A DNA stretch of 64,000 bases from Coniosporium tulheliwenetii. Lineage: Eukaryota > Ascomycota > Dothideomycetes. The stretch spans positions 744,001-808,000 of the forward strand of contig JAPDRP010000021.1 in NCBI GenBank assembly GCA_030247845.1, written 5' to 3'. Within the stretch, counting starts at the first letter, position 1, and every line of letters starts with the position of its first letter. The notes below the pieces were generated by a model, which saw only the letters and a program-made list of their open reading frames with translations, was not told the DNA's origin and made no database searches. A program made the translations under genes and the position numbers. Below are positions 24,000 to 34,965 of the stretch, piece by piece.

Positions 24000-26222
24000 C
24001 ATGCCGCAACGTTATTGCTTCGGTACTGCCTGCGCAGACTGATAGGACCAGCTGTGAACAGCTGATAACTCTTTTCATCGCATCTGACCATAGAAGTCGT
24101 TGGCGCTCTAGGATTTGCATTGATTTATAGTCAGGTCTTCGTTTTTACGCATGGTGGCTGGAGTTCAGAGTCATTTTCTGTTGTTTTTGCGAACACACGT
24201 TGCTTGTGCAAAAGCTCGCCCGTTCTTCTCATAGTTTCGTCTTCACGCATGTCCAAAGCCTCCGTTGCTATAGATAGATATATTCTCATTGCTTTTGTTT
24301 GTGGGGGTCTTCCAACTTTCAGGCTTGCGTAAGATCCCATCGACTATCTGTTAGTGTCACCGTACTTCAAGCGCTGTCATCAGCAACTATACACAACTGT
24401 TCAGTAGTGCGTCTGTACTTCTGACCCTCACTGCAACAAATTCACCTGTCGTAATGACCGTATGCATGCCAGAGAGCAGAGACAGAATGAACGTGTGCCG
24501 CCGCGGATACAATGGGAGTCTTTCCAGGCTCTGAAGATTACACTCCCCAAACCACCCGCACGTAATGCATACGCAGGGCGCTTCAAGCTGTTAAACGCCT
24601 GGTTCATAGCAACATGAAGCCACAACTCCGTATCGTAGTCTTAGTAATCATAATCGGACCAACACAGCTTGTTGCGCTGCTTGCTTCAGTCCCGCAAGGG
24701 CCTCTAGCGGACCGTGGGGCGCATATGCACGACGTTGTGCAGCCTACTCAATCAGGGGGAAAGCCTGCGTCTGATCTGTTCGATATCTGGCAGCGCTTAT
24801 GGTATCACTTGTAAGACTTAGTGAGTCTGGCCCTTAAGCGTAGAAAGCTTGATATTGATGTTAGAGATCCCAGCATCGTTCACACCACGGTCTAATAGCT
24901 ATTCATGATCTCGAAGATGGCGTCAGGGAACTCTGAAACACGAGTAAATATTACTGCGAAGCCTTCACGACGGCATTGATCACGGGTCGATCGCAGTCCT
25001 AGATTGTAGTAAACGTCACCCTCTCTCATAATCTCCATCATGATCCCCACCTATGGCGGGTGAGTAATCATGAGAAAAGGTGGTTCCACTGCTCTGTAAG
25101 CGCGGTCATTTGCTTCTTTCGTCGAGCGTGCTCCATATGTCAAGCAAATTGTTCTACAAATCCCGATCGCTTGTACGTCGTGTCGCCGTCTGTCCCCAGA
25201 AAACCACAGCCCCGCTACACCGACGTCTCGAGAGTGTTCCACAGTGCGCACATAGTAGGGAGCATGCAGGTGAGGTCCAGCCTGCGGAGTGTTACTGTCC
25301 GTCTTGCCAGCGGAGGCACAAGCAGAGCTGTCTTCGAGAGACGCACGTGACCGGTCCGGACGAATAGCATCTCCGCTCCATGCCAAGCCGGCAGCACTCG
25401 GTTTCGCCGACGTAGCCCAAGTTCTCCAAGCCTTTCTTAGGCCATCCTCCAACTCGGCGTCTACAGTAAGAGCGCTGGAAATTGCGTGCTTGGTGTCCAT
25501 TTGTTTTCGAGCCTCTTTCCACTGAGGATTCATCGAAAGGGCACGGATGGTCGGCCAGAAGTCTTGATGCGCCGATGCGGCCAAGCCGCGGCAGCCGAAG
25601 GATCTCCATCGAATGTTCCCCGACTGGAGCCTGAGCTGGGGCGGTGCAGGGGAAGGTTGAAAAGAATGATGCGGCAAGCTTTTCGTCCAAGTCACACGAG
25701 TACACAGCAACCGTCTTTTTTGACCTTCCCTTGGTGCTTTGCGATAGGGTCGCGGTAATTTTAGGCCGCTGTTAAGAGTGGTGGATCCATGGGCTTGCGC
25801 TCGGATCCCCGTTCGGACGGGATGCATGAAGCACAGCCTCACAGTTGAAACACCAGCGGTCTCCCCAAGGAACTTGAGTAAGACTGTCTTCTCCCAGCAC
25901 CATCAATCTTGCACCTAACAACACTCGACACTGGAAAGCGCAAATTCCTCTCTCTGCAGGATAAAACACTGAAGTCATATCGCTGCCTGGAACCGTTGTG
26001 GACACCACTCGCTCTCGCTCTCTACAAGCACCCGTGCCCAGCCCGGACGCTCGGCCGTACTTGTCGGCAAAAATAGAGCAGCTTACGACGCTCCCCAGCC
26101 TGCCAACCTTCGTCGCCAACTCTTGCAAATAACAGCAACAGGACCACCACTTAGTCACCTAAAAGGCCACTGACGCCTGACGAGGCATTCGTACCACCTT
26201 CTCTGGACTCTCGCCATCTACG
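24000..26222. other. Long intergenic region
   Basis: A 2.2-kb region. A 66-codon frame at 24614-24814 starts with a hydrophobic stretch (VVLVIIIGPTQLVALLASVP) and could be a small secreted peptide, but nothing else supports it. A 263-codon minus-strand frame (25051-25842) lacks any domain. The 3' half must hold the promoter and leader of the bZIP gene. Confidence 0.4.
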
Positions 26223-28139
26223 ATGACAACGACCTATGCTCCCATGACCTTTGCGCCCTTCGGTGCTCAGTGCGGCGAGGTCGAGAACATCGACAACAAC
26301 ATCGATACCTACTTCGACTTCAACGCTCTACAACAGTCTCCTCATCCGTCTAATCTAACGACTTCGAATCCACCGTCCGCCACTACAAGCCCAGCAACGA
26401 CCGTACTCCATCTTGATCCGAACGAAGACCAGCAAACGCCAGCGAAGCCGAGCCATCCCTACGAACTATGGAAGCAGCAGACGGGCATACCGATTGGGTC
26501 AGTGCCTGGGTTATACCATTCAAGTAGCCAGTCAAGTCAGGAGTATCCGTCGTTTCCCGGCTACGGTACCGGCCTCGACGAGTCCAGCTTTATGGGCAGT
26601 TTCAACGGAATGGGCTCAAATAGCGGTCTCGGAATGGGCATGGACATGGAGATGAATTCGCCGAGCTCATCGATGCCTGCCTTCTTTTTCCACCCGGAGA
26701 CGTGTCTCAGCGGTCACAGACGGACGACTTTGTGGATCCCAGTGCCATCAGCAGCCACGATGAGCCACCGCCAGTCAACGTTCGTTTCTATCCCGGCATG
26801 CACCAGCAGCAGGCTGCCCTCGCCAAAGCACAGGCCCAGGCAGAAGCTCAGGCCGAGCAGCAAAGGCGGCAGCAAATGCAGCAGCAGCAGTTACAACAAC
26901 AGCAACAGCAAGCCGCGCCGCAACAAGCCCGTGCCCAGTCCTCACGACGATCAGCATCCAATCAACCCCTCGATGCTAGGACTGAAGAGACTATTGCGCG
27001 TGTGGTGAACCAGATCCGCCAGGCCAGCACCGTCTCGTCGAATCGAGATGCCTCGCCGAGCGGCATGCTCCCTCATGTCATGAGAATGAAGAAGGACGAA
27101 GAAGACATGGATGAAGACGAACGCCTTCTTGCTAGTGAAGAAGGCAAGAAGCTCAGCAGTAAAGAACGGCGTCAACTTCGCAACAAGGTTTCCGCCCGTG
27201 CTTTCAGGTCGCGGAGAAAAGGTATTGAGTAACACTTGGTTCTCTTCATCTCTCACACTCTAACACATATTCGCAGAATACATCGGCCAACTGGAAGGCG
27301 AGATAGCCGTTAAGAACGACGAGTGCAACGAACTGCGGGCCCAGAATCAAGCGCTTATGGATGAGAATGCCCGTTCTCGCGCCTTCATCGAGAAGATCCT
27401 CCGCCACCCGGCCTTCCACCCATTCCTCGAAGATTTGAGCCGCGACGAGTCTATCACCAAGCCTTCGGTCGCCCCGGCTCCGGCGCCAGCTCCTGCCCGC
27501 AGAGATTCAAATATATACAGTCTTGCTCAACAGCCGCACTTGCAGGCCCCGAGCCACCATCAGACCAATTCGCACGTCGGCATGACGCTTATTCCGGAGA
27601 CTCCACTCGACATGTCCTTACTCAATCTCGGCAACACCTGGACGATGCCGAACGGTCTTCCATTCACTTTCCAGCAGCCGCGAGTCTTTGCTGTGACGGA
27701 GCTGCCCGAAGGCCCCGCTGCTCCTCTTGATGTCGCTGCGCTATCCGGCAAGGGCGAGGCTTACTCGGACGAGCCCGAGGTTGAGGAGCCTGAGCCTGAG
27801 TTAAAGCACGACTACCCAGTTGTCGAGTCGGCTCCGGCCGAGGCAACTATGGAGGCTTCCAATGTTGAGGTTGATGAGGATGACGGCAATCCGAGTTTTG
27901 CTCTCTACGTCAATACTCCCGCACCTGCTTCTACCGTTCCTGCCTCCGCTACTTCGGCCTCCGAACCTAAATCTGCTACTATCGAATCAAGCAAATCCTC
28001 GCATTTCACGCTCACCACGTTGGAAGAGGATTGTGATGACCACGAACAGTCTTTGATGGAGCGGTTAGAGCGGATGTGTGCGAGAATCGAGCCCGTTCAC
28101 CAGCGGTTACGCACGATGACATCGACCCCCGGCGGCTGA
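26223..28139 (+). CDS. bZIP transcription factor, MeaB-like, apparent frameshift
   Basis: Nuclear DNA-binding regulator. Exons 26223-27221 and 27277-28139; the intron (GGTATTG...CGCAG) splits the basic region from the zipper. The basic region is KERRQLRNKVSARAFRSRRK, followed by EYIGQLEGEIAVKNDECNEL and a leucine-zipper-like helix ending in LRHPAFHPFLEDLS. This arrangement is that of the Aspergillus MeaB group (nitrogen regulation). A paralogue of that group is as likely as MeaB itself. The N-terminus is Gly/Ser/Met-rich, and a poly-Gln/Ala tract lies near 26800-26930. The frame changes at 26697-26703. One added base turns FFHPE-TCLS into FFHPE-DVSQRSQTDDF, matching the downstream frame without loss. 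The C-terminus is acidic and Pro-rich, a likely activation region. Confidence 0.82.
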
Positions 28140-28729
28140 AGGCTTCGAAGCTTATCCGCAGGCCCTTTGAGACGAGAAAAGGGATGGATGGGAGGAGGCC
28201 GGAGGATCCAGCAACGTGTGAATCCTCTTTGGTAGAGGGAGAGATTTGTTCCAGGATGGAGTTGAAGAATCTGGCTCGGGCAACGTCCAGGAGCATACCT
28301 TAGGCGCTGCAGGCGCTGCATCTTCTTTGCGGTTTTATGTAGGATCTGAATGACTGAGGTTCAGTACTTCAGCGGGCGTTCTGCGTCAGTTTTCCTTATA
28401 TAGTGGTTTTGTAACCCTGCGATGCGGGAACCTATCACACCTCAGCGATAGACGTAACGTTCTATGGCCCTCTATTATGACTTTTCGAAAGGTTCTGTGA
28501 AATCCTCCTTGTGTGAGAGCCCAAGTCCAAATGAATAAGGCCTCATCGGCAGGCTCGGCAGGCTCGGCAGGCCTCGGCCATCGCCGCGGAGGCCACCGAA
28601 ATCGCATCCCGGCACCAGAACTTCTCCCAATCCGCCATGGACACTTCCAACCGCCCGCCAACGGCATGCGACCGTTTTTGAAGACGATAACATCAGCCTC
28701 TCGGAGCCCTTAACTGAGCCTCTGGAGCA
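28140..28729. other. Intergenic region with short tandem repeat
   Basis: A triplicated CGGCAGGCT unit lies near 28550-28572. Otherwise only short overlapping frames. It holds the bZIP terminator and the MoaA promoter. Confidence 0.45.
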
Positions 28730-30157
28730 ATGGCCGAACCACTCCTCCTCCTCAATCCCGGCATGGCCGCTGTGCGGTGTGCAAAACGCCTATCTACACC
28801 ATGCGGCAAGCGTATACTTCGAGCACAATGCCGGCAATACAGAACGACACGAGGCATAGCGACTGCAGCTGCCGTCCAGGAGCCAGTCGTCCACTTCTCA
28901 AGCCCACCCATCGAACCCCTTCCGCGGCAGACCGAGCGCCACCGCAAAGACGACCTCAAGCACGCAAAGCCCTTCTCCGACTTCCTGACCGACACCTTCA
29001 ATCGCCAGCACGACTACCTCCGCATCAGCATCACCGAGCGCTGTAATCTGCGATGTCTATACTGCATGCCCGAAGGTAACCCCCTCGCCCCTTTTCTCCT
29101 CGCTCCCCATCCCCAGCAGCAAGCGCTGACAACACCTCTCCCCACCACAGAAGGCGTCCCCCTCTCCCCTGCCTCCCACCTCCTCACCACCCCCGAAATA
29201 ATCTACCTCTCCGCCCTCTTCGTCTCCCAGGGCGTGACCAAGATCCGCCTCACAGGCGGCGAACCAACCGTCCGCTCCGACATCCTCCCGCTAATGCGCA
29301 ACATCGGCGCGCTCCGTTCCCGCGGGCTCAAAGAGCTGGCACTCACAACCAATGGCATCAGCCTGCACCGCAAGCTCGACGCCATGGTCGAGGCCGGCCT
29401 GACCGGCGTGAATCTCAGCCTCGACACGCTCGACCCGTTCCAGTTCCAGATCATGACGCGCCGGCGCGGGTTCGAGGCCGTGATGAAGAGCGTGGAGCGG
29501 ATCCTCGAGATGAACAAGCTCGGCGCGGGGGTGAAGCTCAAGATCAACTGCGTCGTAATGCGCGGCCTGAACGAGCGGGAGATTCTGCCGTTTGTGGAGA
29601 TGACGAGGGAGAAGGAGGTTGAGGTCAGGTTTATCGAATATATGCCGTTTGACGGGAATCGGTGGAGTCAGGGGAAGATGCTGCCGTATCGGGAGATGCT
29701 GGAGATTATAAGGGGGAAGTATCCGGGGTTGAGGAGGGTGACGGGTCATAAGAATGATACGAGTAAGACGTACGAGATCCCGGGGTTTACGGGCCGCTTG
29801 GGGTTTATTACGAGTATGACGCATAATTTCTGTGGGAGCTGTAACAGGCTCAGGATCACGAGTGATGGGAATCTGAAGGTGTGTTTGTTTGGGAATGCGG
29901 AGGTGTCCCTACGAGATCTGCTCAGGAAAGACAACGGCGGGCTGCCGATGGATGAGCAGGCGTTTGAAGCCGTCAAGCAGGTCGAGATGGATAGGCGGCA
30001 GGGCTTGCTGGGCGAGACGCCGCTGGGCTTTAGCGAAAGAGAGAGGGAGCTGCTGGAAGTGATTGGAATGGCAGTCAAGAGGAAGAAGGAGAAGCATGCG
30101 GGCATGGGTGCGCTGGAGAACATGAAGAATAGGCCGATGATCTTAATTGGTGGGTGA
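28730..30157 (+). CDS. GTP 3',8-cyclase (MoaA / MOCS1A / CnxA-type), molybdenum cofactor synthesis
   Basis: Radical-SAM enzyme converting GTP to the cyclic pyranopterin precursor in the first step of molybdopterin synthesis, probably mitochondrial. Exons 28730-29075 and 29151-30157; the 75-nt intron restores the standard MPEEGVPLSP. The N-terminal 50 residues are Arg/Ser/Thr-rich with few acids, like a mitochondrial presequence. The SAM cluster motif is ERCNLRCLYCMPE, the GTP-side cluster is NFCGSCNRLRITSDGNLKVC, and the protein ends RPMILIGG. The terminal Gly-Gly is known to be needed for activity in this family. The stop TGA (30155-30157) lies inside a strong splice donor, GGT GG|GTGAGT. 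Splicing there would remove the stop and still encode Gly-Gly, potentially fusing to the downstream frames. Aspergillus CnxABC is a MoaA-MoaC fusion. Confidence 0.9.
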   Translation: MAEPLLLLNPGMAAVRCAKRLSTPCGKRILRAQCRQYRTTRGIATAAAVQEPVVHFSSPPIEPLPRQTERHRKDDLKHAKPFSDFLTDTFNRQHDYLRISITERCNLRCLYCMPEGNPLAPFLLAPHPQQQALTTPLPTTEGVPLSPASHLLTTPEIIYLSALFVSQGVTKIRLTGGEPTVRSDILPLMRNIGALRSRGLKELALTTNGISLHRKLDAMVEAGLTGVNLSLDTLDPFQFQIMTRRRGFEAVMKSVERILEMNKLGAGVKLKINCVVMRGLNEREILPFVEMTREKEVEVRFIEYMPFDGNRWSQGKMLPYREMLEIIRGKYPGLRRVTGHKNDTSKTYEIPGFTGRLGFITSMTHNFCGSCNRLRITSDGNLKVCLFGNAEVSLRDLLRKDNGGLPMDEQAFEAVKQVEMDRRQGLLGETPLGFSERERELLEVIGMAVKRKKEKHAGMGALENMKNRPMILIGG

Positions 30158-30393
30158 GTTCCCGATCTTCATGTCTCAAAGTTGGTCACGATTTTCAATG
30201 TCCGATACGAAGCGACGTAGGGCTCTGGCTATGGTATGCTGCAAGCTGGCTGGGACAGAGGCGCAGTAGGAACAGCGTCATGGCTTGGGGTGGCATTGGT
30301 CGGCGTTCGATACCATCTTTTAGTGTATCTAGACTACGAAACCTATACATATACTCTTCACAACCCAGACTTGTGCTACCTTCCATGTGCCAG

Positions 30394-32156
30394 GCCAATA
30401 CTGACAGATGGGGCAGATGAAAGCAGCCGTCGGCCATCCACATCACCTCTCCATCCGCCCACCTGCTTTCTCACTCCACTCCACAATAGGATAGCTTCGC
30501 CATCATCCCCATGGACCCGAATATCAACCTCCCTTCTGTCAACTCTCCGCCTCCCCACCACCCCCTCGCTCACCCTCCACGCCCACTTCTCCACCACCCC
30601 CCGCGCCGCGAAACCCAGCCCCAAGACCGCCTGGGCCACCCCCTACGCTCGTCCCTCGAACAGCGCTCCGCCAGCACCGACAATCCCCCGACGCAGACCC
30701 CATCGCAGCAACTGGCAGCAAAAGCCGAGGACGCACGCAGAGGGCAGCGCAACGAGCGCCTCGTGCGGCGGACCAACAACCCTGCTCCGCCGTGGGGAGG
30801 ACGAGGCCAGGAGTGGAAAAGGTAGCTGGAATGGGGTGGGAGCGGAAGAAGGCGAAGCTCCAGGCGAAGCTAGCTCAGAGACGGGAGGGCAGAGAATGGA
30901 GGTGGGAGAGCATTGGTGGGGTGACTGGGGTTGGGGACAGTAGGGAAGGGGGGCTGGAAAGGGGGAGAGCAAGAGGGAGGAGTATGCGAGAAAGGCGGCG
31001 GAGAGGCGTGAGCGGCGGGCGGAGCGGAGGAGACGGGGTGGTGAGGCAGGGATGGTGGCGGCGGATGTGGCTGCTAAGGGGGAGATGGAAGGGGGGATCA
31101 GGAGACGGGGGAGGAGGGTGTGTTGTGGGAGGATGGTGTGACTCCCGAAAAGAAGAGTTGAAGAGGAGACTCCGAGCCCAGACCCGCCGGCGAGGTTGAC
31201 GCGGCAGCAACGGCTGAGAGCCAGAGCTGCTGGAGGGGGAGAAGGATGGCTGAAAAGACGGATGTGTTCGATACGCAGGGGGTTCGTGAGCCGGGCCTGG
31301 ATGTCTTGATGAAGAAGATCGAGAGCAGAGAGGCTGCGGGGCCGATTGGGAAAATGATGGAGATGGAGGCGGAGATGGATGCTGAGATGGAGGAACGAAA
31401 CAAGAGGAGGATGACGGTGCTGGAGGCGTGGGAGCGGGAGATGGAGGCGGATGAGAGCGAACCCGACATGCTGGTTGGTGAGAACAGCAAGGAGCCGGCT
31501 CTGACCGTTGAGCGAAGAACGGCGTCCGAGGAGGTGTTACGGGATGCCACTAAGCCGAAAATCCTCGCGGATGGGGCTATTTCGGAGGCAAAGAAAGAGT
31601 GGTTTCGCCTGCAGATTAGTAAGAGGGAAGGTCAGGTACGAGAGCTTGAGAATCAGATTTCCAGCGTCGAGAAGTACGTCAGCTTGATGGAGGAGGTGGC
31701 GGCTGCCTTCCGACTACAAAACGTACGACGCCAAGTCCTTGATCTGGCAGAGAAGGTCTGGGATAACCACGCAGCTATCCGCGGTATGAAAGGACAGCTG
31801 GGTGCAATTATGCTTCCTGTGCGGGCGCGGCAAGAAATACCTAGCATGGAAGAGAAGGTCGAGGAAGGCGAGGAAATTCTCCGTGGCCTGGAAGAAGAGG
31901 TGATGCGTGCTGGTGTCCTCGTGCGTGCTTTACGAGCTGGTCTAGTGAAGTTGACGCAAGCTACGCCGGTTGCTCACACTACGACAACCACGGAAGTCCA
32001 CGATACGGCTAACAAGCCGCGTCCAGTCGCTTCCGTAGCTGAGATTGATGAAATCCCTCCAGGGGTGACCAAGTATGAGGAGCCCTCGTGCGCTATCAGG
32101 CGCTTGAAAACCAAGGAAAGGAAGTCTGGCCGGGGAATCCGGGAAACAAAGTGAGG
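30394..32156 (+). CDS. Charged coiled-coil reading frame between MoaA and MoaC, many apparent frameshifts
   Basis: Unrecognised protein or linker. The segment begins in a Pro/Ser/Thr-rich stretch containing LTLHAHFSTTPRAAKP, which looks like a mitochondrial processing site. It then becomes strongly helical: QQLAAKAEDARRGQRNERLV, WERKKAKLQAKLAQRREG, KREEYARKAAERRERRAERR, and finally a long clean frame (31246-32154) with heptad-like repeats such as EKKVEEGEEILRGLEEEV-type segments. Successive frames must be joined by single-base restorations near 30650, 30825, 30962 (GGGGG run), 31150, 31240 and 32148. If MoaA is spliced from GG|GTGAGT to the acceptor at 30393, this region would be in frame with it, and its far end continues into the MoaC frame. 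It may be a linker of a very long fusion or a separate gene; I cannot decide. Confidence 0.5.
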
Positions 32157-33368
32157 AAATTGCTCCACGACTACAACTACGGACGGGTTCTTGATACTTT
32201 CCGAGAAACGCATGGCGGTCGTTCTGGTACCAAACAGACATCTTCCAGGCAAACACAAGAGGATCCAAACAGTGTAAAATCAGAACCTGACAACCCGGAG
32301 GCGAGCCGCAGAACAAAGAGACCGTTCCATTACAGTTCCAAACTCGACCAATTAGCGTCTCAAGTCGAGCCTGTCGATGCGAAACAGGAGCGTGTAAAGA
32401 GTGCACAACGTCAGTACTCCATGATGGACCGCACCAAACCCCCGGACAACCCGCCAAAGAGGCCTGCCGAAGACGAGCTGATCGAGCATGTGAGAAAATT
32501 AGGCAAACCAATTAAAATTACACGCTACAAGCTGGGCCGCCCCCGTAAGGGTGGTGTAAGCACCCTCTTAGATGCTAAAGACAAGATAAGTGGAGGGAAC
32601 CCACTGGTACGCTTCCACCTCAACGTTCCGCGGCGGCGCCTGTTTCACACTTCCGCGCGGCGTTTCGACGAGCATCGAACACCATCATCATCCTCGAGCA
32701 CAGTAACCACTTCCACGGCCTCGTCCGACGACCACACTTCCTCATCCTCTTCTGTCCCATCTCCACCAGACCAACTAACTCCGACCCTTCATCTCACTCA
32801 CCTCACCCCCGGTGGCACAGCCCACATGGTCTCCATAACCAACAAATCCACCGCTCACCGCGTCGCCATCGCTGTCGGCGAAGTCCTCTTCTCAAATCCC
32901 GACCCCTATCGGCTGATCGCCGCCAACGCGCTAAAGAAAGGGGATGTGCTCGCCGTGGCACGTATAGCGGGCATCATGGCCGCCAAGGCCACGCCCACAC
33001 TCATCCCACTCTGTCATCCTATTCAGATCACCAAGGTGGCTGTGGATGTGTGGCTGGATGAGAGGTTGGGCGAGAGGGCGGAGGCGGGTAAGGCAGCAGG
33101 CGGGCCTAAACCTTTCGGCGGTGTGAAGATCGAAGCTAGAGTGGAGTGTCAGGGGCAGACCGGTGTGGAGATGGAGGCGTTGACTGCGGTCAGTGTTGCG
33201 GGGCTGACGGTTTTTGATATGTGCAAGGCGGTGGATAGGGGGATGGTTATCGGGGGTGTGAGAGTCGTAAGCAAGCGTGGGGGGAAGAGTGGGGATTGGG
33301 GGGATGGGAGGAGGATTGAGGGCGTTAGTGCCGAAGGCGGTGATGGGAAGAAGGAAGGGCAAGAGTAG
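32088..33368 (+). CDS. Cyclic pyranopterin monophosphate synthase (MoaC / MOCS1B) domain with long N-terminal region
   Basis: MoaC converts the MoaA product into cyclic pyranopterin monophosphate. The domain occupies the last 190 residues, from about 32790. Signatures: LTHLTPGGTAHMVSI, KGDVLAVARIAGIMAAK, LIPLCHPIQITKVAVDV, GQTGVEMEALTAVSVAGLTVFDMCKAVDR and the late Lys/Gly loop RVVSKRGGKSGDW. Upstream in the same open frame are about 230 residues: first the end of the coiled-coil region (KLLHDYNYGRVLDTFRETHGG), then PRRRLFHTSARRFDEH. The latter looks like a mitochondrial processing motif and a Ser/Thr-rich linker of the kind that joins MoaA to MoaC in fungal fusions. The frame from 32148 upstream needs one restored base. 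No separate start codon with good context was found for a stand-alone MoaC. Confidence 0.85.
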   Translation: MRYQALENQGKEVWPGNPGNKVRKLLHDYNYGRVLDTFRETHGGRSGTKQTSSRQTQEDPNSVKSEPDNPEASRRTKRPFHYSSKLDQLASQVEPVDAKQERVKSAQRQYSMMDRTKPPDNPPKRPAEDELIEHVRKLGKPIKITRYKLGRPRKGGVSTLLDAKDKISGGNPLVRFHLNVPRRRLFHTSARRFDEHRTPSSSSSTVTTSTASSDDHTSSSSSVPSPPDQLTPTLHLTHLTPGGTAHMVSITNKSTAHRVAIAVGEVLFSNPDPYRLIAANALKKGDVLAVARIAGIMAAKATPTLIPLCHPIQITKVAVDVWLDERLGERAEAGKAAGGPKPFGGVKIEARVECQGQTGVEMEALTAVSVAGLTVFDMCKAVDRGMVIGGVRVVSKRGGKSGDWGDGRRIEGVSAEGGDGKKEGQE

Positions 33369-34207
33369 AGCAAGGCGCAGAAGCCATTATCTGCTCTCCG
33401 TTTCCCGCACGCTGGCATCTAGGGGGTCATCTGTTGGGGCTTTTGAGTATTCATAGCGGGTTGCTTTTCTATCTGTAGCATCTCAAGGCGTTGGCCGAGC
33501 TTCCGGATGCTTACAGCTCGGGACTTTCCTTTCTTCTCTCTTGGCTGTAATGGCGGACCTTTATGGAGACTCCGCTCTACTCCCGTTTTTGCTGCATAGC
33601 TTTATACCCACAAGTGTATGTATACTGTACCATAAGTAATTGCCGTCTACCTGCAGAATCTATATACTAGCAAAGACGAGGATAGCAGCTTGGCAGGCGG
33701 CCAAAGCTCCGCTAGCCGCAGTCACTTTGACCTCCGCAACTTCCTTCCAGTGGCCGTAGATCGCTATTGGCGATGTTGAATTGCTTCACAGGCACTTACA
33801 ATGGCATGTTCAGGCAGTCGGCAGTTGTCTTTTGAGGTTTGAGGCTGCAGAATCTGTGGCCAGGCCTTTCACGTGCCCTCATAATATCAAAGACGTCATA
33901 GCAAACCACGGTAATGTACCTGAGGAAGTACCTCGTTTACCTCGGCGCGATGATGCATAGCTACACGGTCATCCTGTCACGATCTCCTCAGTAGACTCTG
34001 GACATCATTCTGTAACCTAATTCCCTAAAACTCACCTTCCTGCCCAAAGCCCATTGCTTCATTATACTGAAGTCTGACTATTCGTCAAACTCCAATTCAT
34101 CTATCGTGAGTGCTCCAGAAGCTCGGATCCCTCCATCCCATGCTCCCAGCCCACTAACTCAACTCAGCACTCCAGCATCCAATCCATCCTCGTCCCATCC
34201 CATCACG
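33369..34207. other. Intergenic region
   Basis: No supported gene. It holds the MoaC terminator and the leader of the small hydrophilic gene; GT/AG signals just upstream of 34208 suggest a possible 5' UTR intron. Confidence 0.45.
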
Positions 34208-34486
34208 ATGTCTCCACCCAACGATTCCGAACCCCCCAAGACACTCAGACGCATGGCCTCCGAGAAGCTCTCCTCCGACAACCCCTCTCAGCTCGGCGAT
34301 CCCGCGAGCCTGAAGGCTGAAGCAGCAGACTCGGAGCCTACGGACCAGGACCGCGGTGCCGCGAACGACCCGGAGGCGAAGAAGCGCGGTGAGGAGACTA
34401 GGAAGGAGCTCGAGAGGAAGGAGAAGGAAAACATGAACCGGGGTCAGAAGGCCGGGCAGAAGATGAGTCATGGGAGCAAGCTTTAA
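34208..34486 (+). CDS. Small hydrophilic hypothetical protein
   Basis: 92 residues starting at MSPPNDSEPPKTLRRMASEK. The composition is almost entirely charged and polar, with a central SLKAEAADSEPTDQDRG and a C-terminus of Glu/Lys helix and KAGQKMSHGSKL. It is predicted disordered to helical, with no signal or membrane segment. This kind of small mould protein is often stress-induced, but I recognise no characterised homologue. The open frame extends upstream to 34106 without an ATG. I choose 34208 because it is the first ATG and the upstream stretch looks like leader sequence with splice signals. Confidence 0.55.
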   Translation: MSPPNDSEPPKTLRRMASEKLSSDNPSQLGDPASLKAEAADSEPTDQDRGAANDPEAKKRGEETRKELERKEKENMNRGQKAGQKMSHGSKL

Positions 34487-34965
34487 GTGGACGGAGCATA
34501 AGATGCTTGGAGGAGTTGATATTGCGTGGTCGACCCTTCCGAGACATATGGATCTCTGGGCATCTAGGCTGAGCAATACACACTTTTCGCTGTATCTGAG
34601 GAGCGCCAACACCATTCATGGAGTATGCCATCATTACTGCGATGTTAATTACGTGTTGTTGATGTTGAGATCGATATCTTCTTCTGCCGCAAGTACATTG
34701 AGCGCGAAGAAAATACACGCCCAGCAGACGCTGTTGGATTAATCTCCCTTCAAAGCGGTTCCTTCATTCTAATTGATCCATAATCCTCCAAAGGCGTACA
34801 AGTCCACCAAGTTCCCAAACCTTCCACTCAATTCCAGCAATGCAAGGTTCGCGTCACACGAAAAGGGGCCCGTAACAGAACCCGTTCAAAAGCGCTTCCA
34901 AACTCCCTAGCCCATTTCAAACACTTGCTCTTCCCATCTGATGTGCTCTCCTCATCGCTCAAATC

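Noticed and set aside
24614..24814. Small peptide with a hydrophobic N-terminus
   Set aside because: A single 66-codon frame with no neighbour, splice or homology evidence; mentioned only in the intergenic entry.
25051..25842. 263-codon minus-strand open frame
   Set aside because: Three frames are open over the same stretch and none shows a domain or a believable start context, so it looks like composition-driven openness.
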